This document shows positions 34,413 through 43,731 of a stretch of DNA of 64,000 nt, one piece after another. A program made the position numbers and the translations under genes. This DNA comes from Minicystis rosea (GTDB lineage Bacteria > Myxococcota_A > Polyangia > Polyangiales > Polyangiaceae). How positions within the stretch are numbered: the stretch's first letter is position 1; every line of letters starts with the position of its first letter. The notes under the pieces are model-generated. The model did not search any database and had not been told where the DNA came from. It saw only the letters and a list, made by a program, of their open reading frames with translations. The stretch is taken from positions 12,570,377-12,634,376 of the forward strand of contig CP016211.1 of assembly GCA_001931535.1 (NCBI GenBank). Reading direction: 5' to 3'.

Positions 34413-35335
34413 TCGGTGAAGCGGCAGCGTTGGGCGCGGCCGTCTGTTGGGCGGTGGGGTCGCATCTCTTCGGGCGCATCGGTCGCGGCGGTGATGTGCC
34501 GGCGGGCGCGCTGAACCTCGGCAAGTGCGCGACGGCGGTGGTCATGTTCGGGGTGACGGGGCTCGTCACGTCCGGGAAGGTCATGCCGTCGCCGCCCAAG
34601 CAGGCGCTGCCTTGGCTCGTCGCGAGCGGCGTGGTCGGGCTCGCGATGGGGGACAGCGCGTACTTCGGCGCGATGGTGACCATCGGCGTGCGACGGGCGT
34701 TGCTCTTGTTGTCGACGGCGCCGGTGTTCGCGGCCATCGGTGGGGCGCTGTTCTTGGGCGAAGCGTTGGGGGGCCGGGAAATCGCGGCGATCGCGGCGGT
34801 GCTCGCGGGCGTCGCGGTGGTGGTGAACGAGCAGCCCGCGAAGAACGCGGACGACGCGGAGAAACAAGGGCTCGCCGCCTCGCCGCGCGTGTCGGCGCTC
34901 GGTGTGCTCTACGGGCTCGGCGCCGGGCTGGGGCAGGCTGCGGGCAGCCTCATGTCCCGCTTTGCCATGGCCTCCGGGGTCAGCCCGCTCGACACCTCGA
35001 TCGTGCGCCTGATCGCAGGGGTCCTCGCGATGATCCTCATCGCTGGCCTCACTGGGCGCCTCGTGTCGTGGGCGCGGATGCTCTCTCGGCCGCGTCTGCT
35101 CGCCGCCATCGGCAGCTCGGCCTTCGTGGGGACGTACTGCGGGCTCTGGCTCTCGCAGGTGGCCATCGGGCAGGCGAGCTCGGCGGCCGTCGCGGCCACG
35201 CTCCTGGCGACGAGCCCAATCTTCGCGTTGCCGCTCGGACGGTTGCTCGACGCGGAGCGGATCACCCTGCGTGCTCTGGGCGGCACGGCGCTGGCCGTCG
35301 TTGGTTTGGCGGGCCTCACCCTGGGCAAGTCCTGA
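34409..35335 (+). CDS. EamA/DMT family permease
   Basis: The 308-residue protein has ten hydrophobic helices in two EamA halves, typical of drug/metabolite transporters: AALGAAVCWAVGSHLFGRIG in the first and LYGLGAGLGQAAGSLMSRFAM in the second, with ALLLLSTAPVFAAIGGALFLGE ending the first half. Substrate unknown. The TTG start at 34409 has GAGG seven bases upstream and overlaps the stop of the small repeat gene, which indicates translational coupling. A stem-loop follows. Confidence 0.9.
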   Translation: MIGEAAALGAAVCWAVGSHLFGRIGRGGDVPAGALNLGKCATAVVMFGVTGLVTSGKVMPSPPKQALPWLVASGVVGLAMGDSAYFGAMVTIGVRRALLLLSTAPVFAAIGGALFLGEALGGREIAAIAAVLAGVAVVVNEQPAKNADDAEKQGLAASPRVSALGVLYGLGAGLGQAAGSLMSRFAMASGVSPLDTSIVRLIAGVLAMILIAGLTGRLVSWARMLSRPRLLAAIGSSAFVGTYCGLWLSQVAIGQASSAAVAATLLATSPIFALPLGRLLDAERITLRALGGTALAVVGLAGLTLGKS

Positions 35336-35360
35336 ACATATTCCAATAGTTGCGGACTCA

Positions 35361-35395
35361 TCCGGGCCGCCCCGAGCGACGTCGGGGCGTCCGGA
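35361..35395. terminator. Stem-loop after the permease gene
   Basis: TCCGG (35361-35365) and CCGGA (35391-35395) enclose CGCCCCGA (35368-35375) and TCGGGGCG (35382-35389). This is a long, nearly continuous stem with a 6-base loop. No T tract follows, so termination is inferred. Confidence 0.5.
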
Positions 35396-35472
35396 CCGTG
35401 CATCGGGTGCTGGCCTACCGTGCGTTCGGACGCGCACTGAGCTAGCATCGGGTCGTTCGCCGGGAGGTAGCG

Positions 35473-35814
35473 TTGGCCATCGAAGGAGCCGTGAAACAGC
35501 CGAGACGACCCGCCGCCCAGGAAGCAACCCCGGTCGTCTCGTCCACCATGCCGGAGTTGCCGGCGCTGGCGGTGTCCATCGACGCAATCGCCGACGCCGC
35601 CCTCCAATCGCAACGACTCGCAGCAGGCTCGACCGAGCTCCGCTGCGACGTGTGCGACACCCCAATCGAAGGCGAGCCCTCGGGCCGCGGTCTCTACATG
35701 TGGACCCGCGGTGAAGAGGTCCGCTTCGAGGAGCCCGCCCTCTGCCCCCAATGCGCGACGGCCATCGGCGTGACGGCCCTCTCCGCGTGGACGGTGGAAG
35801 AGGAAGAGGGCTGA
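35473..35814 (+). CDS. Small protein with CxxC zinc ribbon
   Basis: The 113-residue product starts at a TTG with an excellent ribosome site (GGGAGGTAGCG). It has two Cys pairs, CDVC and CPQC, about 40 residues apart, which is typical of a zinc ribbon. The rest is Ala/Glu-rich and unrecognised. It is followed by the 54-bp repeat array. Confidence 0.6.
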   Translation: MAIEGAVKQPRRPAAQEATPVVSSTMPELPALAVSIDAIADAALQSQRLAAGSTELRCDVCDTPIEGEPSGRGLYMWTRGEEVRFEEPALCPQCATAIGVTALSAWTVEEEEG

Positions 35815-35842
35815 TCGTTGTCGCGGCCCCTGCGGCCCGCTT

Positions 35843-36054
35843 TCTTCGCGATGGGGCTGCGAGCGGCCCCAAACCCCGGGCCGGATGAGCCGGCCCTGAT
35901 CACGATGGGGCCGCGAGTGGCCTCAAACCCCGGGCCGGACGAGCCGGCTCTGATCACGATGGGGCCGCGAGTGGCCTCAAACCCCGGGCCGGATGAGCCG
36001 GCCCTGATCACGATGGGGCCGCGAGCCGCCTCAAACCCCGAGCAGACCCTGATC
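35843..36054. repeat. Tandem array of the 54-bp palindromic repeat (about 4 units)
   Basis: Units begin at about 35843, 35897, 35951 and 36005; the first lacks its TGATCA and the last is shortened. Each is bounded by TGATCA and contains GGGGCCGC and CCGGGCCGG dyads. Read in one frame they encode ALITMGPRVASNPGPDEP four times. Related copies lie at 2190-2249 and 43503-43556. It sits directly after a stop codon. A REP-like role in 3' RNA structure is likely. Confidence 0.85.
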
Positions 36055-36187
36055 TGCCCCTGGCCTTGACGAGGCCTGCCGGCGGCAGAACGAAGCGCGT
36101 GCGACTCGCTTCGGCGAGCCTTTCGGCTGCGTCCGCGCGCTCTGCGTGAACCTCGCGGGGCTTCGCGCCGCGGAGGAGGTCACGACC

Positions 36188-36412
36188 ATGGCGCGGGCGT
36201 TCGTGTATCACATCGTGCCGGACATCGATGGTTGGGGCTGGATCGTCGCGGCGGAGGGCTTCGTCGCGCGCTCGCTGCCCTACGGCACGAAGCAGGAAGC
36301 GATCGAGGTGAGCCGGAGCCTCGTGAACGAGCACCCGGGGAGCACGCTCGTCGTCGACCCGTATCCGCCGCCGCTCACGCCGATCGAGATCGAGCATCGC
36401 CTCGCGGCATGA
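36188..36412 (+). CDS. DUF2188-like small protein
   Basis: The 74-residue product (start ATG 36188 after GGAGGAGG) has the DUF2188 pattern: VYHIVPDIDGWGWIVAAEG and TKQEAIEVSRSLVNEHPGSTLVV. Such proteins are small alpha/beta units of unknown function. A longer N-terminus upstream exists in the frame but lacks a ribosome site. Confidence 0.7.
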   Translation: MARAFVYHIVPDIDGWGWIVAAEGFVARSLPYGTKQEAIEVSRSLVNEHPGSTLVVDPYPPPLTPIEIEHRLAA

Positions 36413-36535
36413 TCGTGGGCGCCGTGATCGCCTGCGGATCACGATGATGGACCGCTATCGCGCGGTGAACGTCACGATCGCGAGCGAGAGGCGGGTGAGG
36501 GACACCCGTGAGCGTCGCGAGGGTCGAAGCGACGT

Positions 36536-38812
36536 TCAGAACGCTTCGCCGATTTGGAGCGAGATGGCGAGAGGGACGACGCCGCGGATGGCGCCGGCTT
36601 GGCCGTACGTCGGGTCGAGGTACTTGCCGGTCGTCCCGGTGAGCGGGTTGCACGTGGCCTCGGCGCGGGTGCCGCTCGAAGGATCGTAGATCGGGCAGGT
36701 GCTGCCCATGACCTGCGCGCCGGGGATGCGGACGCCGATGTCGGCGCGGAGCGGGCCGACGGGCGTGGCGTAGCGGAAGCCGATCCCCGTGGAGAGGTGC
36801 GGGGCGAACGGGGCTCCGAAGTCGGCGACGTTCTGGCGCACGTCGCTGCCGTCGACGAAGACGACCATGCCGAGCTTGTCGTAGACAGGGAAGCGCAGCT
36901 CGACCGTTGCTTCCCAGAGCGCCTTGCCGCCGGTGGCGATGGGAAGGAGCGCGCCAGTCGAGGTTTGAGGCGAGATGCCGGGCACCTCCGCCTGTGGGCC
37001 GACGCCGTTGAAGGCGTAGCCGCGGTTCGAGTTGGTGCCGCCGCTGGTGAAGCCGCGGAGCTGGAGGACCTGCGTCCAGCGGTTGCGGGTGACCGTGTCA
37101 CCGTCGCCGGCGATCTGCTTGGGGCAGCCCGACTGCTTGTCCTCGATGACGGGCTCGTAGTCTCCAAGAGGCTCGTTCTTCAGGTCGCCGCCGAACGCGT
37201 AGAGGAACCCGCCGGCCAGGCGCATCGCCAGCGTCACGCGCCGCGAGACGGGGATGTAGCCGCGCACCTCGGGGCGCACGCGGATGTCGCGCGAGCTGCC
37301 CCAGGCGATCTGCACGTCGTTCGAGAGGTAGACGCCGCTGTGCGGGTTCGCCGGATCGGGCTTGCCGTTGGCGCCGCGGCGGAGATCGAGCGTGGCGACC
37401 GACTGGATGTACGGGAGCACCAGGCGGTTGTAGCCGCCGCCCGTGGAGAGGAGGCACGGGTCGGGGATCTGGAGCTTGAGCGGCTGATCGAACTGGACGT
37501 TGAAGTTGAGCGCGAGCTGGACGCGGCCGCCCCAGAGATCGCGCGCCATGCCCGTCTTGCCCGCGACCTCGAGGTAGCCGAGCGTGCTCGTGCTGGTGAG
37601 CTGGTAGACGTTGAAGTCGACGCTGAGGAGGCCCTTGGTGCGCGCCTCGAGGAAGCCGGGCTGCGTGAGCGCGGAGTGCAAGCGCAGCTCGGGGACGACG
37701 TGAAACTCGGTGGGCGCGCCGTTGAAGAGCGTGGTCAGCGTCAGGGGGAAGAAGACCACGCCCGGCTTGCCCTCGATCTGGAAGGTGCGCAGGCCGCCGA
37801 GGAAGTTGCGGTTCTCCCAGCCGGCCACGCCGTGCACGCCGACGCGGTTGCCGAGCTCGACGCCGAACCCCGCTTTGGTCGTGTGGAGCGGCGTCTGCGT
37901 GACGCGGAAGACGATGGGGACCTTGGTCACCCGGTGCTCCGGATCCGTGGAGAGCTCGGGCGAGAAGTCGACGGAGCCGAGGACGCGGAGATCGGCGAGC
38001 GCCGCCTGCGCCGATTCGAGCTTCGAGATGGCGTAGGGATCGCCCTCGGTGATGTTGATGGCCTGGCGCAGCCGCGCCTCCGGGAGATCGCCGGCGCCCT
38101 CGATGCGCACGGGGCCGAAGGTGGTGGGCGGGCCGGGGTTGGCGGTGAAGATGATCTGGGCGCGGTGCTCGACGAGATCGACCGTGGCCTTGCCGTCGAC
38201 GGTGGCGTAGGCGAAGCCGTTGTCGGTCATGGCGCGGAGGACCTTCTTCTTCGCGTCCTCGAGCGCCTGCTCCGCGAACGGCGTCCCGCGCTGGAGCGGG
38301 CGGATGGCGCGGCGGGTCGCGTTGAGGACCGCGGTGGAAGGCTTGTCCTTGCCCTCCCAATCCATGCGCACGACGCCGATGTTCACCGGCTCGCCCTCGT
38401 CGACGACGATCTCGACGCTGACCCGCTCCTTGCCGGTCTTGCGCACGCGGGCGGCGCGTGCGTGCGCTTCGTAATAGCCGCGCGCGCGATAGAGGCGCTC
38501 GACGCGCGCGAGGTCGCGCTCGAGCACGAAGGGATCGAACTGCTCGTAGTCGACGGTGATGCGATCCCAAAGACTGAGGATGGGGACGTTCTCGAGCAGG
38601 CCGCCGAGGGTGTGGCTGCTCTCGGCGGTGGCGATCTTCTCTTTGACGTCGGCGGCGGGGACCTTCTGCGCGCCGGCGACGGAGACCTCCTCGATCACGC
38701 AGCCCGCGAGATCCGGCCGATCACAAGGGTGCGGCGCGTAGTACTTGGGCAGCGTGCACGCGACGCTGCCGAGCGCGAGCGTCAAGCCGAGGAAGGGGAG
38801 CGTGCGCGTCAC
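36536..38812 (-). CDS. BamA/TamA-like (Omp85) outer-membrane assembly protein
   Basis: The product is about 758 residues. The N-terminal lipobox-like signal (LGSVAC) is followed by POTRA-like units: VIEEVSVAGAQKVPAADVKEKIAT, RYRARGYYEAHARA and GEPVNIGVVRMDW, then PVRIEGAGDLPEARLRQAINI. The C-terminal half is a beta-barrel with the RGFTSGGTNSNRGYAFNGVG signature of the Omp85 family and ends with a Phe, as outer-membrane barrels do. It should assemble or insert outer-membrane proteins; TamA- or BamA-like is not separable. The start is uncertain between GTG 38812 and TTG 38848. The 320 bases upstream hold no gene but a small stem-loop at 39053-39071. Confidence 0.85.
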   Translation of the reverse strand: MTRTLPFLGLTLALGSVACTLPKYYAPHPCDRPDLAGCVIEEVSVAGAQKVPAADVKEKIATAESSHTLGGLLENVPILSLWDRITVDYEQFDPFVLERDLARVERLYRARGYYEAHARAARVRKTGKERVSVEIVVDEGEPVNIGVVRMDWEGKDKPSTAVLNATRRAIRPLQRGTPFAEQALEDAKKKVLRAMTDNGFAYATVDGKATVDLVEHRAQIIFTANPGPPTTFGPVRIEGAGDLPEARLRQAINITEGDPYAISKLESAQAALADLRVLGSVDFSPELSTDPEHRVTKVPIVFRVTQTPLHTTKAGFGVELGNRVGVHGVAGWENRNFLGGLRTFQIEGKPGVVFFPLTLTTLFNGAPTEFHVVPELRLHSALTQPGFLEARTKGLLSVDFNVYQLTSTSTLGYLEVAGKTGMARDLWGGRVQLALNFNVQFDQPLKLQIPDPCLLSTGGGYNRLVLPYIQSVATLDLRRGANGKPDPANPHSGVYLSNDVQIAWGSSRDIRVRPEVRGYIPVSRRVTLAMRLAGGFLYAFGGDLKNEPLGDYEPVIEDKQSGCPKQIAGDGDTVTRNRWTQVLQLRGFTSGGTNSNRGYAFNGVGPQAEVPGISPQTSTGALLPIATGGKALWEATVELRFPVYDKLGMVVFVDGSDVRQNVADFGAPFAPHLSTGIGFRYATPVGPLRADIGVRIPGAQVMGSTCPIYDPSSGTRAEATCNPLTGTTGKYLDPTYGQAGAIRGVVPLAISLQIGEAF

Positions 38813-39052
38813 GGGGGTCGTCGAGCGAAGGCGCGTCTTAGCGTGCAACCGCGGGTCGATCCAGGGTCGGGCGCATCACCCCTCCGAAGGCCCCGCGCCC
38901 GGAGCACGGTGCCCGGCGGCGGCCGAGATCGAGTGAGGTGTGACGCGTCATGTCGCTCGCATGGCTCCGCGGCCGAGCATACCGCTTCGGCGCGCGCTTC
39001 GCACCGGCCGCGGCAGGCCTCCATCGAGCGGCGCTCGGGCCCCGATCACGCC

Positions 39053-39071
39053 ACGTCGCGATACGCGACGT
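39053..39071. other. Small inverted repeat ACGTCGCG/CGCGACGT
   Basis: Arms of 8 bp (39053-39060, 39064-39071) around ATA, lying between the START-like gene end and the Omp85 gene. It may be a weak terminator or operator. Confidence 0.35.
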
Positions 39072-39132
39072 CGTGCTCGATCACCGGAGCGTAGGGAATC
39101 GACCCGATCCGTGAAACCGTGCTCGGAACCGC

Positions 39133-39774
39133 TCAATCGTGCGGCGTGCCGGCGCGTGCGCGCTGCGCCTTGAGGTAGTTTCGCACGAGGGCCGGCGTGG
39201 TGAGCGCGTAGCTCCGGATCTTCTCGGTGAAGAGCATCTTCACCATGCCGAAATCGAGGTGCACCAGCGCCCCGTAGGTGAGCAAGCTGGCGCGGCGGCT
39301 CCAGGGCTGAACGCGGAAGTAGCCCCAACAATCGGCGATTTCGTGCGGCTGCGAAGGGTCGAGCCAGAAGCGGAGGAGCCCCGGTGATTCGCGGCGCACG
39401 AGGAGCACGTACGACGCGGTGCCGAGGCGCGCGCCCTGCTTGAAGAAGACCTGCAAGTCCTGACCCTTCGTGCCGAGGAGGCGCGCCTCGAGCGTGAGCG
39501 GCAGGATGCTGGTCCACGCGGCGGGATCGAGGAGCGCGCGCATGACGTCGGGTGGCGAGTCGGGGAGGACCGCGTAGGAGACGCCGCCGAAGTACTCGCC
39601 TTTCGACAGCTCGACGTCGAGCGGGACACGCACGAGCTCGCCGCGACCGAGGCGACGAATCTCCTCGGCGTCCAGCTCGCGCGCGGCCGCCGAGCGCGCC
39701 GGCAAGAGCGCGCCGAGGGCCGCGGCGGAGGCGGCTTGGATCAGGGATCGACGACGCGGACGTCCAGGAACCAT
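39133..39774 (-). CDS. Tat-exported START-like protein
   Basis: The 213-residue product begins with a twin-arginine-type signal (RPRRRSLIQAASAAALGALLPARSAAA). The mature part has the START/SRPBCC-like pattern of a beta sheet with long helices: GVSYAVLPDSPPDVMRALLDPAAWTSILPLTLEARLLG and QVFFKQGARLGTASYVLLVRRES. Such folds bind lipids or hydrophobic ligands. Its start overlaps the 3' end of the upstream lipoprotein gene by 34 bases, so the two are one operon. Confidence 0.65.
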   Translation of the reverse strand: MVPGRPRRRSLIQAASAAALGALLPARSAAARELDAEEIRRLGRGELVRVPLDVELSKGEYFGGVSYAVLPDSPPDVMRALLDPAAWTSILPLTLEARLLGTKGQDLQVFFKQGARLGTASYVLLVRRESPGLLRFWLDPSQPHEIADCWGYFRVQPWSRRASLLTYGALVHLDFGMVKMLFTEKIRSYALTTPALVRNYLKAQRARAGTPHD

Positions 39775-41981
39775 GGGCCCTCGTCGAGCACGAATCCGTC
39801 GATCTGGAGGTAGTACGTGCCCGCTTCGAGCACGAGATCGAGATAGCTGCGGCCCGCATAATAGCCGACGGCGCAGGCGAGGGAGACCTCGGTGCCCGGG
39901 CAGCTCGGGCCCTGCCGCACGTCGAGGACGGTGTTGTAGCCCGAGCCGCTCATGTCGAGGACCACGCGCTTCTTGCCGGTGAGCGTGAGGCTGAGCAGTT
40001 GATCCTTGGCGCCGCCTTCGGGCACGCCGCCTTGATCGCAGCCGGCGTTGAAATCCGCGCTGGCGTTGGCGGTGTTGCCTTGGAAGAAGCCGCCCGTGGA
40101 CGGGATGGGGAAGGCGTCGGCGCAGCCGTCCGCGAAGGGGACGAGCGTAGGCGGGACGGCGTCGCGCACGAAGGCGGTGAGCTCGACGTTCTGGCCGCCT
40201 TGGCTCTCGGCGACGACGCGGTACTGGCCCGCGGGCACGTTGCGCTTCGAGGCGCGCACCGGCGAGAGGCCGCCGGCCACGCACACGAGGGACGTGCCCG
40301 AAGCGCACGCCGGCGTGGTGAGGCCGACCGCGCCGAAGTCGGCGGACGCGATGCGCTGGACGAGCAGCACGTCGGACGGGCCCGCGAGATCGAGCGTGTA
40401 CACGGCGTCGACGGCGCCCGTGATGCAGCCGAGCGAGACGTCGTCCTGGTGGCCCGCGAGCGAGACGGGGAGGGTCTTGTTCGGGACCAGCAAAGGCGCG
40501 CCGGTGCACGATTCATCGGGCGCGGGCGTGGTCGGCGCGGAGGTCTCCACCGTCATCTGCACGGCCGTCGGCGCGGTGGCGGAGACCGAGACGTAGTAGG
40601 TGCCCGCGGGCAGCGCCTTGCGATAGAGGTGCGGCGCCGACGCCGTCTGGCAGGTGATCTCGTCCTCGGGGAGCGCGCAGCCCGCGCCGCGCAGGCCGAG
40701 CACGGGGTTGCCGTCGCCGTCGAGAGAGCTCGCGTACACGTCGACGTCGGCGGGGGCGGCGAGGTCGAAGCTGTAGACGAGCTCGCCGAGCGCGGTGCTG
40801 CAGGCGCTCCCGAGATCGACGGCGGCGTCGAGGATGGGCGCGGTGACGGGCACGCCGGGGGTGATGGGCTCGGCGGTGCCGCAGGTCTCGTTTTCGGGCT
40901 TGGGCGTCGCGGGGACGATCTGCACGTCGAGCGCGATCTGCGCGCCGGGCGCGGTCGCGGCGTAGACGGGGAGCGCGGTGGTGGCGGTGGCGCTGCCGAC
41001 GCCGCGGGCGCGCGTCTTCGCGAAGGTGCCGCCCATCGGTGAAGACGACGTCGCGCCGCAGCCGAGCTCCTGCGAAGGATCACCGCACTGCGCGGAGACG
41101 GCGATCGAGACCGGATAGCCGATGGTCGCGGCCTTCACCTCGACGTCGACGGGCGGGCCCGCGGGCAGCACGATGGCGGCCACCACGTCGCGCGCGTTCG
41201 GCTGGTTGCCGATGCCGCACGAGGTCGGGTAGTCCATCTTCGCGCCGGTGCTGTCGAGCGCGTACGTGCCGGAGGCGCTGATCTCCAGGGGATCGAGGCA
41301 GGTGTCGTGCTGCGGCGTGGTGCACGTGGCCTCGTCGATCTGCGCGTTGCAGTTGTCGTCCTTGCCGTTGCCGCACACCTCGGGGACGAGGGAGTTGATG
41401 GTGGGATCGGCGTCGTCGCAGTCGTGGCCGCCGGTGCAGTGCCAGTCGACGTCGCCGTCACCGTCGGCGTCGCGCGGGACGTGCTTGCAGGACTGCGTGG
41501 GCTCGTCGCAGGTGTCGATGGTGCACGGCGTCTTGTCGTCGCAGCTCACCGGCACGCCCGCGATGCAGCCGAGCTTGTTGCTGCAGCGCTCGATGCCGTC
41601 GCAATAGACACCGTTCTGGCACTGGGTGTCGTCGGGCGTGAAGCGACAGCGCTGGAGCTCGAGGTCGCACTTGTCGAACGTGCAGTCGAAGCCGTCGTTG
41701 CACTGTCCATCGTCGAGGCACGGGCCGCCGAGCGTCGGGTCGCTCGGGCCCCCATCGCCGCCGCCTGAGCCGCCGGTGTCGCCGTCGGCCGCGTCGGCTG
41801 CGTCGGAGCCGGCGTCGTAGCCGTACGGGTTGGGGGCGCTGCCCGAGCCGCATCCCGCGGCGCCGAGCGCGATCGTCAGCGCGATGCAGAGGGGCAAGGA
41901 GGGCAGGGGCCCCTCGATGACGTTGCTGTGTCGGAGGTGCTTCACGGTGAGGATCGCCGCCGCCGCGCTCCGGAGCCGCAC
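39741..41981 (-). CDS. Large MopE-like Cys-rich lipoprotein
   Basis: The 746-residue product has a lipoprotein signal (PSLPLCIALTIALGAAGC) and a Gly/Asp-rich linker. Cys-rich modules follow: CLDDGQCNDGFDCTFDKC, CDDKTPCTIDTCDEPTQSC, then GKDDNCNAQIDEATC and DADGDGDVDW, a Ca-binding-like loop. Three large repeats follow, each ending in PAGTYYVSVSATAP-like sequences, typical of bacterial prepeptidase C-terminal-like domains. It is probably a surface-exposed adhesin or Ca-binding protein. A GTG at 41981 was taken; another at 41945 gives a shorter leader. Confidence 0.78.
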   Translation of the reverse strand: MRLRSAAAAILTVKHLRHSNVIEGPLPSLPLCIALTIALGAAGCGSGSAPNPYGYDAGSDAADAADGDTGGSGGGDGGPSDPTLGGPCLDDGQCNDGFDCTFDKCDLELQRCRFTPDDTQCQNGVYCDGIERCSNKLGCIAGVPVSCDDKTPCTIDTCDEPTQSCKHVPRDADGDGDVDWHCTGGHDCDDADPTINSLVPEVCGNGKDDNCNAQIDEATCTTPQHDTCLDPLEISASGTYALDSTGAKMDYPTSCGIGNQPNARDVVAAIVLPAGPPVDVEVKAATIGYPVSIAVSAQCGDPSQELGCGATSSSPMGGTFAKTRARGVGSATATTALPVYAATAPGAQIALDVQIVPATPKPENETCGTAEPITPGVPVTAPILDAAVDLGSACSTALGELVYSFDLAAPADVDVYASSLDGDGNPVLGLRGAGCALPEDEITCQTASAPHLYRKALPAGTYYVSVSATAPTAVQMTVETSAPTTPAPDESCTGAPLLVPNKTLPVSLAGHQDDVSLGCITGAVDAVYTLDLAGPSDVLLVQRIASADFGAVGLTTPACASGTSLVCVAGGLSPVRASKRNVPAGQYRVVAESQGGQNVELTAFVRDAVPPTLVPFADGCADAFPIPSTGGFFQGNTANASADFNAGCDQGGVPEGGAKDQLLSLTLTGKKRVVLDMSGSGYNTVLDVRQGPSCPGTEVSLACAVGYYAGRSYLDLVLEAGTYYLQIDGFVLDEGPWFLDVRVVDP

Positions 41982-42084
41982 GATTTACCAGTACGGAATG
42001 CGGACGGGTCGAAGTCGAGCGTAGCAGGGCCGCCCGGGCTCTGGCATCATCGCGCTGCGCCGAGCCGCGCAGGATGGATCCCCC

Positions 42085-43500
42085 GTGACGGAACGACTCA
42101 CCAAGAACGAGCTGACCTGGCTCCTCGCTCAAGAGGCGCGCACGGCCGCCGAGAAGCTCCGCCGCGGCGTCGGGATGATCGCGCCGGAGGAGACGCTCGC
42201 CGCGCCCGTGATCATCGAGGAGGGCTCGGGCGGCGTGGAGAGCACGCTGAACCGTCTCGACGAGGCGGTGAGCATGCTCGCATCGCTGCACGGTCATCCG
42301 ATGCAGCGCGGCCGCCGCGGGAAGATCGATCTCGCGGCCCTCCTCTGGGAGGTCGCGCCCGAGGCCCGCGTACAGATCGAGATGGGCGAGGGCACCACGG
42401 TCTTCGGCGACGAGTCCGAGCTGCGCCGCATGTTCCACGTGCTCATCGGCCAGAGCGGCGATCCGCGCCTCTCCCACGCTGCGCCCCACGTGACCATTCG
42501 CCGTGAGGGCGACGACATCCGCATCGGCGTGAACCTCGGGCCCGACACGCCCATCGCCTTCACGCAGGAGCGGAGCTGGCTCGCGCGCATGGCCACGCGC
42601 TACGGCGGCCGGCTCGAGCTCGACGGCTCCATGCAGACGCTCGTGCTCGCCGCCGACGTCGATCCGCAGCGCCGCGAGGTGGAGAGCCTCAAGAAGGAGC
42701 TGGCCGCGGCGCAGGCGCAGGGCGAGGCCTATGCGCGCGAGCTCGCCGCGGTGTGGAGCCGCGGCGACACGCTCCCCGGCGGCACGACGCCGCTGGCCCC
42801 GCCCGTGGCGCAGCGCCCGTCGCGCCTGCCCACGAGCATGGGCGATGGGCTCGCGGTGTTGGTCGCCGCGGTGCGCGCGCTCTCCGGCGATCTGCGCGGC
42901 ATCCTCGCGGCCGTCGGTCGCGACATCGTGCCGCTGCGCGACAAGGGTGGTGAGGTCGGGGACATCGCGGCGTCCGTCGGCCGCCACGTCACCGGCGCGT
43001 CCGAGGTGGTGGCCGATCTCGCGCGCCTCGGCTCCTGCCCCATCGGCGAGCTGCCGCGTCCCGCGGACGTGGCCGATCTGCTGCGCGAGTGCGTGCAGGT
43101 CGAGCGCGCCCGCGCGCAGCGGCACGACGTGGAGATCGTGCTCTCCTCGCCCGAGAGCGCCGAGGACACCATCGAGGTCGGCGCGCTCACCGTGCTGTTC
43201 CAGGTGCTGCTCGATCACGCCATCGAGGCCACGCCGGCCGGCGGCAAGGTGCACGTCGAGCTGAGCGAGACGCCCGTCGCCTACCAGGTGAGCTTCGACG
43301 ACGCCGGCGCGCCTCTGCCGGCCGCGGCGCGCGCGAGCGTGCTCAGCCGTGACTTCGATGCGATCTCGCTGGGCCGCTCACAGGGCCTCTCGCTGATCGC
43401 CGCGACCACGATCTCGGCCCACCTCCGCCTCACGCTCGACGTGGAAGAAGCGCCCAGCGGCGGCACCCGCGTGCGCGTGACGCTGCCCCGCAGCGCGTGA
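42085..43500 (+). CDS. Protein with two degenerate GHKL-ATPase modules
   Basis: The 471-residue protein has two histidine-kinase-like parts. Residues 1-200 contain ELRRMFHVLIGQSGDPRL and IRIGVNLGPDTPIAF; residues 255-470 contain VLFQVLLDHAIEATPAGGKVHVEL, VSFDDAGAPLP and RSQGLSLIAATTISAHLRL. In the second module the N-box Asn is His and the G1 motif is DDAGAPLP; in the first the N-box is lost. No clear H-box is present. A coiled-coil-like helix (SLKKELAAAQAQGEAYARELAAVWSR) joins the parts. It is likely a pseudokinase or phosphotransfer scaffold. The ATG follows a plausible ribosome site, and a 54-bp repeat copy lies immediately downstream. Confidence 0.7.
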   Translation: MTERLTKNELTWLLAQEARTAAEKLRRGVGMIAPEETLAAPVIIEEGSGGVESTLNRLDEAVSMLASLHGHPMQRGRRGKIDLAALLWEVAPEARVQIEMGEGTTVFGDESELRRMFHVLIGQSGDPRLSHAAPHVTIRREGDDIRIGVNLGPDTPIAFTQERSWLARMATRYGGRLELDGSMQTLVLAADVDPQRREVESLKKELAAAQAQGEAYARELAAVWSRGDTLPGGTTPLAPPVAQRPSRLPTSMGDGLAVLVAAVRALSGDLRGILAAVGRDIVPLRDKGGEVGDIAASVGRHVTGASEVVADLARLGSCPIGELPRPADVADLLRECVQVERARAQRHDVEIVLSSPESAEDTIEVGALTVLFQVLLDHAIEATPAGGKVHVELSETPVAYQVSFDDAGAPLPAAARASVLSRDFDAISLGRSQGLSLIAATTISAHLRLTLDVEEAPSGGTRVRVTLPRSA

Positions 43501-43502
43501 GG

Positions 43503-43556
43503 TGATCACGATGGGGCCGCAAGCGGCCCCAAACCCCGGGCCGGACAGGCCGGCGC
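43503..43556. repeat. 54-bp palindromic repeat, single copy
   Basis: Starts with TGATCACGATGGGGCCGC just after the stop codon of the twin-GHKL gene and keeps both dyads (GGGGCCGC/GCGGCCCC, CCGG/CCGG). Confidence 0.75.
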
Positions 43557-43593
43557 TGCTCGCGAGCGCCGACGTCGTCGCGACTTCGAAGCG

Positions 43594-43621
43594 TGCGTGA
43601 GCGTGCTCTCGCGCTCACGCA
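43594..43621. terminator. Stem-loop TGCGTGAGCG/CGCTCACGCA
   Basis: Perfect 10-bp arms (43594-43603, 43612-43621) with an 8-base loop between the twin-GHKL gene and the convergent lipoprotein gene. No long T tract. Confidence 0.5.
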
Positions 43622-43731
43622 TGCGTTGTCGTGCGTGCACGCAAACCGATGGCGGATCGTGAGACCGAGAAGATGACGCTCCACCGAGCTTGGCTCGATG
43701 AAGACAGAAGGCGCGAGCCCTCGCCCGCGGC

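Noticed and set aside
31738..34737. A 999-residue open frame antisense to the EtfD-like gene
   Set aside because: No domain is recognisable and the plus strand has all iron-sulfur motifs.
35818..36069. An 83-residue repeat protein
   Set aside because: The frame is open only because the 54-bp unit is a multiple of three; the start is a TTG without a ribosome site, and the same unit occurs as a non-coding single copy at 43503.
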